Source of the DNA: Elysia crispata
Lineage: Eukaryota; Mollusca; Gastropoda; Plakobranchidae
Assembly: GCA_033675545.1 (NCBI GenBank)
Contig: JAWDGP010000260.1
Location: forward strand, 873,501-937,500
Direction: 5' to 3'
Length of the DNA: 64,000 bases
Shown here: positions 57,024-64,000 of the stretch, in pieces
Position numbering within the stretch: position 1 is the stretch's first letter
Layout of the letters: each line of letters opens with the position of its first letter
The notes under the pieces: generated by a model
Told to the model about the DNA's origin: nothing
What the model saw: the letters and a program-made list of their open reading frames with translations, nothing else
Databases searched by the model: none
Translations under genes and position numbers: made by a program

Positions 57024-60000
57024 GATGGACAACAAGTTACCAGTGTGAGCTAGATTTGCTTTTTATTTCAATATTGACAGCACAGTGCTTACATATTTGG
57101 TCAGGTTTTTAACAAGAAACCATTCTTTTTTGCTTTAGCACTCATAGAATGCGCTTTCCCTCTGGCTAACAGCAGGTGGCTGCCACTGACCTAATCATAT
57201 TGTCCCATTCTCCTTTGTTGCACAAGATTTCACATTGTTCTTTATAGATTTTTGTTCCCAAAGAGTGTTAAAAGTGATTTTGGGGAAGTTACTTTATTTT
57301 ACTCTTTCTCCACAGTGGAAACTTTATTTCATTTGTAACAAATTTATGATGCGAAAAAAAGCAATAATTATAAACTTAATGAGAATTTCTACCTTTTCTT
57401 TCTCCATTGCCTTTTCATTCCCTTTATTTTTGTGCTTCTCTTTCTTATCCACCTTCTTTAAGGCTAACAATTTTCAGTTAATTTATGAAAATATTCGTCA
57501 TAAATTTCAGAGATAGAGAGTCCAGTATTGTTTAGGTGTATATATTTTTCTTTCTTGAATTAGAGCAACAAAATAGTTGCAAACTCTCCAAGTCTCATAT
57601 TATTGTAGTCTATGGTTATGTAAACCGCTAAATGCAAGGTGGCGTGTATAAAATATTAAAACCGCTTGAAATGTACCACATTCATTTTGCATTCAATATT
57701 TTGAGGGCGGCAAACGGTGGAGAAGCTAGTCTAGAATAGAATCCACTTGGTAGCACCTAGGCAGAAAAGAGAAGTTACAGTTAAAAAGCTTTTTGTGCTT
57801 TTACAAATGTACAAAACTGCAAGTTGTTGATCCATTCAACTCAGTATTGTATAATTCATTTTGTAGAACTTTATCCTTCTCAGTTAAAAAGATATTCATA
57901 TTAATAGTGTCCAAAATTGTTCAAGAACATATTTTGTGTACATTTTACCAGCTCATTGAATTTTTGAAGTTTTTTTGGGTTGTGGAGAATAGATCTCTTT
58001 GCTCTTTCTTTAAAGATTAAAAAACTTAATTCGTCTTTAAACAATGCTAAATTCTAAAGTTTGGCTGCTGTGAAATTTTTTTACATTGGTGGATGTATGT
58101 TGGAAGTTTCTCACATAGAACAAACTGCTCCTGACTAACATCTTTGGGTAAAGCTGTTTGAATGTACGATGAGCAGCTTTAAAAAAATGTAAATAAGTGG
58201 AATCAAATCATGATTGAGGGACAAATAAGCATTCAGATAAATTTGAGCAAAACATGAAGAAAACTGCATGTCATCAACCACTTAATTCACATTTGATTTC
58301 TCTTCATGCTTATTTTAAATGTGAAATAGTGTGCATGAAGAAGTGTGAATTTTTTTTGTGAAATGTAGCAGGAAAGATCTGCTACTTGGTAAAGAAGTAC
58401 CCTCTACTTTATTTTTTAAATTAGATGAAAAAGCTGCATCTTGCTAGATCTGTAAATTTAATTCTTGTTGAGTTTTTAATGGTGTTGCAATTATATAATA
58501 TGGTTTCAGACATTTTTTTCCTCTTTAAACTGCTGAAGTGCCAAATGAGACTTTGATATGAAGGATACATTTTTTTTAAAAAGGCTAGCTGATTATTTCT
58601 TTGCATAGCTGAAAGTTTATGATGTTGGACATTTACGTCCTTATGGTATCTAAGCATATTTATTACAAAAATTAAAGATTAATAACTTATGGTTACTGTT
58701 AACTAAAGTAATGATATTGTGGTAAGCCTCTACATTGTATCCTGATGAAATAAAAGATTTCCACTCTTTTAAAAGCATTGTACGTTTGAAGTGTATTTAT
58801 TGAATTAAAAAAAAATTTGACACTGGTCTTATTTCAAATATTTTGAGCTTTTTTTATCATGAGTGTTAACTCTTTAACATTTAAGTCCCACATTTGAACA
58901 AAGCTTAGGTCTAACATTTATATGTTTGAGGAGTTAACAAAATTACAAGGAAAGATAAATTTAGACTTGGAAAATGTTTTTGAAGAGGTCAGAGAGTTAC
59001 TTGTGACTTTATATATGTTGAAATTTTGCACTATGAAATTCTTATTTTCAAAGTTTTTGTCAGACACTTCCAGTCACACAAAAAAAGCAGCAAACAGTTT
59101 ATCATTTTAAATAAATATAAGCAAAGAGTCAATGTAACTTTCTAGCTTCTGTTGGAAGATCACTTCTCTTAATTGTTATTCATAGGTTCCTTTCTAAGTA
59201 TTTTATTAATGCTTTAAATGTGTTTAGACATCTTGTGACTCTGTCATCCTGGCTTGATAAACATTGAAAACTTCTTGGTACCGGCAGTGATAAATTTAAC
59301 CATAATTTGAGAAGTACAAATTGCTCTTAACATTCCATTCTAATGCTGAAGGTCCCACCACTGCAAGTTTCTCTTTATATCAAATTCACATCCTGCTACA
59401 GGCTCTCTCTTTGGGTTCATTAAGAACCAGAGGATAACACATATTAATGAGCCCTTGAGTGTTGCTCACACAATCCAACAGTACTAGTCACACAAAAAAA
59501 AAAAAAATGGAAGTCCCCTTTATTAAGCCAGCACTGACACTAAATATCAAGGGGAGGCTGAATGTGTGTCCCAAACAGTACCCTATGCCCCACACGTTGG
59601 CATATTTCAAAGAATAAATAATAGTAAGCAAACCTGCTGCACTTGCATTGTTTTGTTATGGGGGAAACAAAAAATTTTTATCTGAATGGGCATCAAAGTT
59701 CTTTAGATATGTGTTATATGTTGTAGAATTAATTTTGCAACTCTTTCTTTTCAACTCTTGTTACCTCTGTCATTTAGATTATGCAAAGAAGAAATAGTCC
59801 TGATTGACATAATTCAGAAATTAGCGGCAGATGGTGTTTTAATAAAATTCTATTAAAAAAAAAAGTTGTTTATATTAAAATAATATTTTTTAGAGAAAAC
59901 TTTCAAAGGCCAAACAAAATATAGATCGATGCATATATATGTACTAAATGTTTGAATACACATGAAAAGTAAATTACATTTTTGATTTTAAAATAATTGT

Positions 60001-62208
60001 TTGATATTTTGCTTATATTTAATGAAAAAGAACTGTCATATGGCTATCACCACTTAGCTTATGCACACACATGTGTAGGCTTACCATTCAATACTTGTGC
60101 ATGCTGATTAGATAACATTTGTCAAGTTCCATTTCAATAGTAAGCTGTATAAATGTTTAGTAATGCCTCAAGTATACAAGGACAATCTGACTGAGATTAT
60201 TTACCACAATCATCCAACCTATTATACATCATATCCAGAAGCATTGAAATCTTTGGAGTCTCTATATCAATGGCTTATATGTGCAGGGTGCTAATTTTGA
60301 GGAATACATATGCAATGCTGTATATGGATGTAAAAATTTTGAGATACTTGGATTTGATATTCCTAATTAATTAGAGCTACATCTTCTTCATCTTGAATTT
60401 GACAAAGTGTGTACCTAGGAAACGATAAGCATGATCAAAAAGCAAAAATGATAAGACATCTATTTTTATTAACACAGCAGTTAGAGATCTAGACTAGATA
60501 TTTCAATGGCATGCTTGCCAGCTTTCTAATATTTTAGTTTGTTTTAAAGACATATGAAACATGAAATTTCAGATTAAATCTCTTCAGGAATATATCCATA
60601 GCTGGCTAACACTTTTCACACCTGTAGCTTAATTACACTAGTGGAGCAAAGAGGGTCTTCAAAGTTTGGAATTCAAAGAACATGTGCAACTGTCAGGACA
60701 GATGCTTCTAGTTCTAGCTTTGCATAGGGTGCTGTGATGGATGGCTCGTCAACTCATGGCAAGTGAACTCACCAATGTTCATGAAGTTAAGGCAGCTATC
60801 TCGGACATTCAGTCCCTGGGTCAAAACCTACATCATTGTCACAAATTGATAAATGAGTAAATTTATGGTATAAACTGAAGTATAATTGAAATCATATTAT
60901 CCTGTTGTTTTCTGGTGAGCTCAACTGCTCACCCTTGTAAAATCCCACCCTTTGAGTTGTGTGATAGGCATTTTCTGCTTGATGTTATATGATATTTATA
61001 GTGTAGAGTGAGCTCATGGATCCCCAAGTTCTTCATCAAATGTACTCATGGTTTCCTCTTAGAGCATACCCAACTCCTGCCAAGCTGAATTGTGCCTGAT
61101 CATTTTAAAGTCATCTATGAAAAGGGATTTGCATACAGGCACATGTCTCACTTCAATTCACCTTGCCAAAAGACTATAGTTCAACAGAATAGACTTTGTG
61201 AACATCCAAGAATAAAATCATATGCAATGTTTTCATAATTTTTTAGCAGAGAGAAATATCTCTTTTACTCAAATGATATCATTCTAAGCTTACCGAAAAT
61301 TTGGATAAAGAAATGTTGAATATATTCCAAAAAGTCAGTAAAGTTATGAGGCTAAAATTATGGGATGTTACGTTTAAACTGCAAGTAAGATAGTCAACAC
61401 TTAGGTGTTTGATATGCTTGAGTATAAGTTCATGGGTATCATCTCAAACCTGTGAGAGTGATAACTCAACAATTCAGCGTAATTATCTTTATATTAACAG
61501 GTTTAGAGGAAATAAAAAGAAGTAAAAATCCATTCACGCATCTTTCAGGCTACAGGAACAGACTTCAAGATCTCTTTAAACGTTTTGCAGGATTCTCAAT
61601 GGGATGAGGTGTGTACTATTTTTATCAGCAGGAATGTTTGGAGTATTTTACAATGAGGTAATTTAATTTTAGCCAGTATTTTGTCTTGTCCCAGCAAGGT
61701 TTGTTTAAGTGAAAGGCTGAAAAAGTTATTAGGTTACTTCTCTCTCTCTCTCACTGGTAAAATGGATTCTTGGAAAATATTAATCTGACAATACGTGTGT
61801 GACAATTTATACTAAAATAGTCATGTACATATTTTGCAACATTTCCATTTACTCATAAATAAATCTGTTTCAGACTGAATAAAACATTTAATACAGAAAA
61901 GTTACACAAAATTTCACATTTTAAAATTTATTGTACCAACATTAATAGGGACTAAAATTATAGCATATGCAATTGAACATTACAACCAAAACAAAAAAAG
62001 AAAAAAAAAAGATCACAATACATTCTAATTATCCACATACCCACGCACACACACATACACACTCTCTCTGTCTCTGTCTCTCTATGAGCCTCTCTTTTCT
62101 GTCCCTGTCCATTATTTATTGTTGTCAGAATTTCAAATCTTTGAAAGTAAAAAATTCAAAGGGTATTTCTTTGAGGGGAAATCATATTCAAAATCATGGC
62201 ATGAATAA
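57024..62208. other. Long non-coding stretch
   Basis: AT-rich sequence with no supported gene. It may include part of the NFX1 3' UTR from the left, and the 3' UTR of a minus-strand gene from the right. Only short poly-A and TC runs (near 59492 and 61740) stand out. Confidence 0.5.
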
Positions 62209-62287
62209 TCACTTAGTGGAAGAAACGTAGCTGGTGGGCGACATTAACTTCTCAACCTCTTTGCTAGTCTCTGTATCTTCTTGCTTC
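62209..62287 (-). CDS. Candidate terminal exon of a minus-strand gene
   Basis: The minus strand has a good acceptor (TTTCATTTTCAG, ending at 62288) followed by an open frame KQEDTETSKEVEKLMSPTSY and a TGA at 62211-62209. A second phase also stays open to TAA (SKKIQRLAKRLRS). Without the upstream exon the phase cannot be fixed, and the protein is not recognised. Confidence 0.3.
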
Positions 62288-63264
62288 CTGAAAATGAAAG
62301 TAAAAATTTATTTATCACTGATGTCCATCAAATAATGGCTACAAAATATACTTCAGTTATTTTCTCAGACAATGCAAGCAGAACACTTTTTTTATTTTGT
62401 TTGATTCTCTACATGATTTAGGATAAAACATAAATATTTGTTTTGTAGTAAACGAAGTCAATCAAATTAAACTTAAAGTCCAAATATATGACAAAATACT
62501 TTATAACATTTGTTAGTACCCTTAAATAATTCAAAGTGTTTGAAAATCACATTTGTATCATAATTAAACCTACAACTATGTGAAATAGACACAAAAGATA
62601 AGATCAAGAGAAACTTCGATATAATTTGCTCTTAAGTTCAATGTAAGATAATTGATATGATTCCTAATTATGTTCAACTTAAGCCTACAACACGAACCTT
62701 TGACTTCAACTTAACATATGCTTTCAAAAGAATAATTTTATTTGATAAGGGAAAAAAAATAAACAATTTGCAAGCAATCAATTGAATATTTCAAATCATT
62801 TCAGTTTAATGATGAAATCATGAATTTAACATGAGTTCTTTTTTACAAGGCAGACAAAAACTATCATTTTTTACGATAAAGATTTTGCCATGTTAACTCA
62901 AATTGAAAATCAGGTTAATCATTGACTTTTGGGTGTAACTTTGAATGGTTAAATTTTTTTTAAGTTTAACCTTTTTTGGCTGTGTGAATATGAACATTTA
63001 AGAAATTAAGTCTACAGGAATTTGCATGATATTATTTAAAAATTCAACCTTCTTAAAACAGTTGCCTCATTACAATTGATAGGAAGATGCTATACACATG
63101 AATCAAAGTGTCCATCAGTGACATAATAACATCTACTCGTCTGTTATTGATATTGCAGGATTGTGCTTTCTTTCTAATACTAATTACACTCCTTGATGTT
63201 AATTATTTTTATTTTAAGAACTTGTACAAAAAATAAATGAAGAAAAAAAGTTTTATCATTGAAC
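62288..63264. other. Non-coding stretch between exon candidates
   Basis: AT-rich DNA; nothing recognised. Confidence 0.45.
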
Positions 63265-63475
63265 CTATGATATATTCATGAAACAAATAATAAGTGCTGA
63301 TCCCAAGAAAATTTTGTAGGTCTCAGTTGGAACTTCGCAGCAGTTCTGAGTTTCAGAGCTACATGTAATTCCTTGACAGAATTGCTGTCTTATCTCAAAG
63401 GAAGGAGGGAGAAGAATGATGATGATCACAAAAAGGAAGATTGAGCAAGCAGATAGTACTCTGTTGCCTCGCACT
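63265..63475 (-). CDS. Candidate small membrane/secreted exon
   Basis: After a possible acceptor (GTAATAG, ending at 63476) the minus strand is open for about 69 codons. It has a hydrophobic stretch VLSACSIFLFVIIIILLPP, then a Cys cluster (FCQGITCSSETQNCCEVP) and a second hydrophobic segment before the stop. This looks like a signal anchor plus short Cys-rich ectodomain. There is no ATG in the exon near its start and no family I recognise. It may join the candidate exon at 62209-62287 or be chance. Confidence 0.25.
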
Positions 63476-64000
63476 ATTACAAGTCAACCATATAGACTTC
63501 ACTTAAATGTTCAGAACATGAGAAATAATTTTTTAGACCACTTCCTTGTTGTGGTGACAATATCATTGCATTTCATACTGCATGTAACATAATATATCAT
63601 GTTGGAATTTTTATCTGGTGTGAGGACAAACCCATCTTTAAATTTAACTTGTCCCAACATTAATTTATCTTTTTCTTATCCTGACTCGAAGTCAAATCAA
63701 TCATTTACAACTCAACTTGAAAAAGAAAGATTTTTTTTACATGGCCTTGAGGGTTAGTGAAAAGGATTTGGGAAGAGATTTTTGAAAAATGCCTTTAAGG
63801 TAATGGAAGAAAATTAGCTGAGAGAGGAAATAAAAATCCTTCATCTGTTAACATCCTAAATCTTTAATGATACTGAATATGGAAATTTAACGCTGGGCAG
63901 AAAAATATAGGGGTCTCAGGCAATCTTTTTTGGTGGGTAGACTAGTGATGCATTTTAAAATTGACTTACTTGCAAAGACATAAACTTCTCTTAAATAGAA

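Overview
This is an AT-rich animal (metazoan) genomic window. Genes are split by GT..AG introns, codon phases agree across every junction I checked, and the intergenic and intronic DNA holds microsatellites and many interspersed elements. The proteins are typical of invertebrate bilaterians. The abundance of RTE-type LINEs, Tigger-like elements, Helitrons and tRNA-derived SINEs suggests a lophotrochozoan, perhaps a mollusc; that is inference. No bacterial or viral gene, CRISPR array or operon was seen.

Layout. (1) 368-3687, + strand: the last four coding exons of a formin of the FMNL type, followed by a long 3' UTR or intergenic stretch. (2) 8053-10725: a Tigger/pogo-like DNA transposon with a decayed, truncated transposase, plus a 296-bp non-autonomous relative 1 kb away. 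(3) 14555-20935, - strand: a complete nine-exon aldehyde dehydrogenase 9 gene (515 aa) with a probable mitochondrial presequence. A very long GA tract lies in its last intron. (4) 22806-26077, - strand: a full-length RTE-like LINE, bounded by a 13-bp target-site duplication and interrupted by one in-frame TAG. A second, more decayed LINE 3' fragment lies at about 28985-29575. (5) 29822-54282, + strand: a complete NFX1 orthologue, 21 coding exons and 1158 aa, with a RING-type finger, an array of NFX1-type zinc fingers and an R3H domain. Its introns hold two antisense non-autonomous Helitrons, a palindromic tRNA-related element and several TTA microsatellites. (6) 54.3-64 kb: mostly non-coding. 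It holds a tRNA-derived SINE between two copies of a local duplication, and a few weak minus-strand exon candidates near 56.9, 62.2 and 63.4 kb.

The three recognised genes are unrelated housekeeping or regulatory genes: actin assembly, aldehyde oxidation, and a RING/R3H nucleic-acid-binding regulator. They do not form a functional cluster. The most informative unlisted structure is mobile DNA: the Helitron pair in NFX1 introns with exact A|T insertion ends, the nearly intact RTE copy, the Tigger/MITE pair, and the palindromic SINE-like element. I did not find a convincing new biological system.
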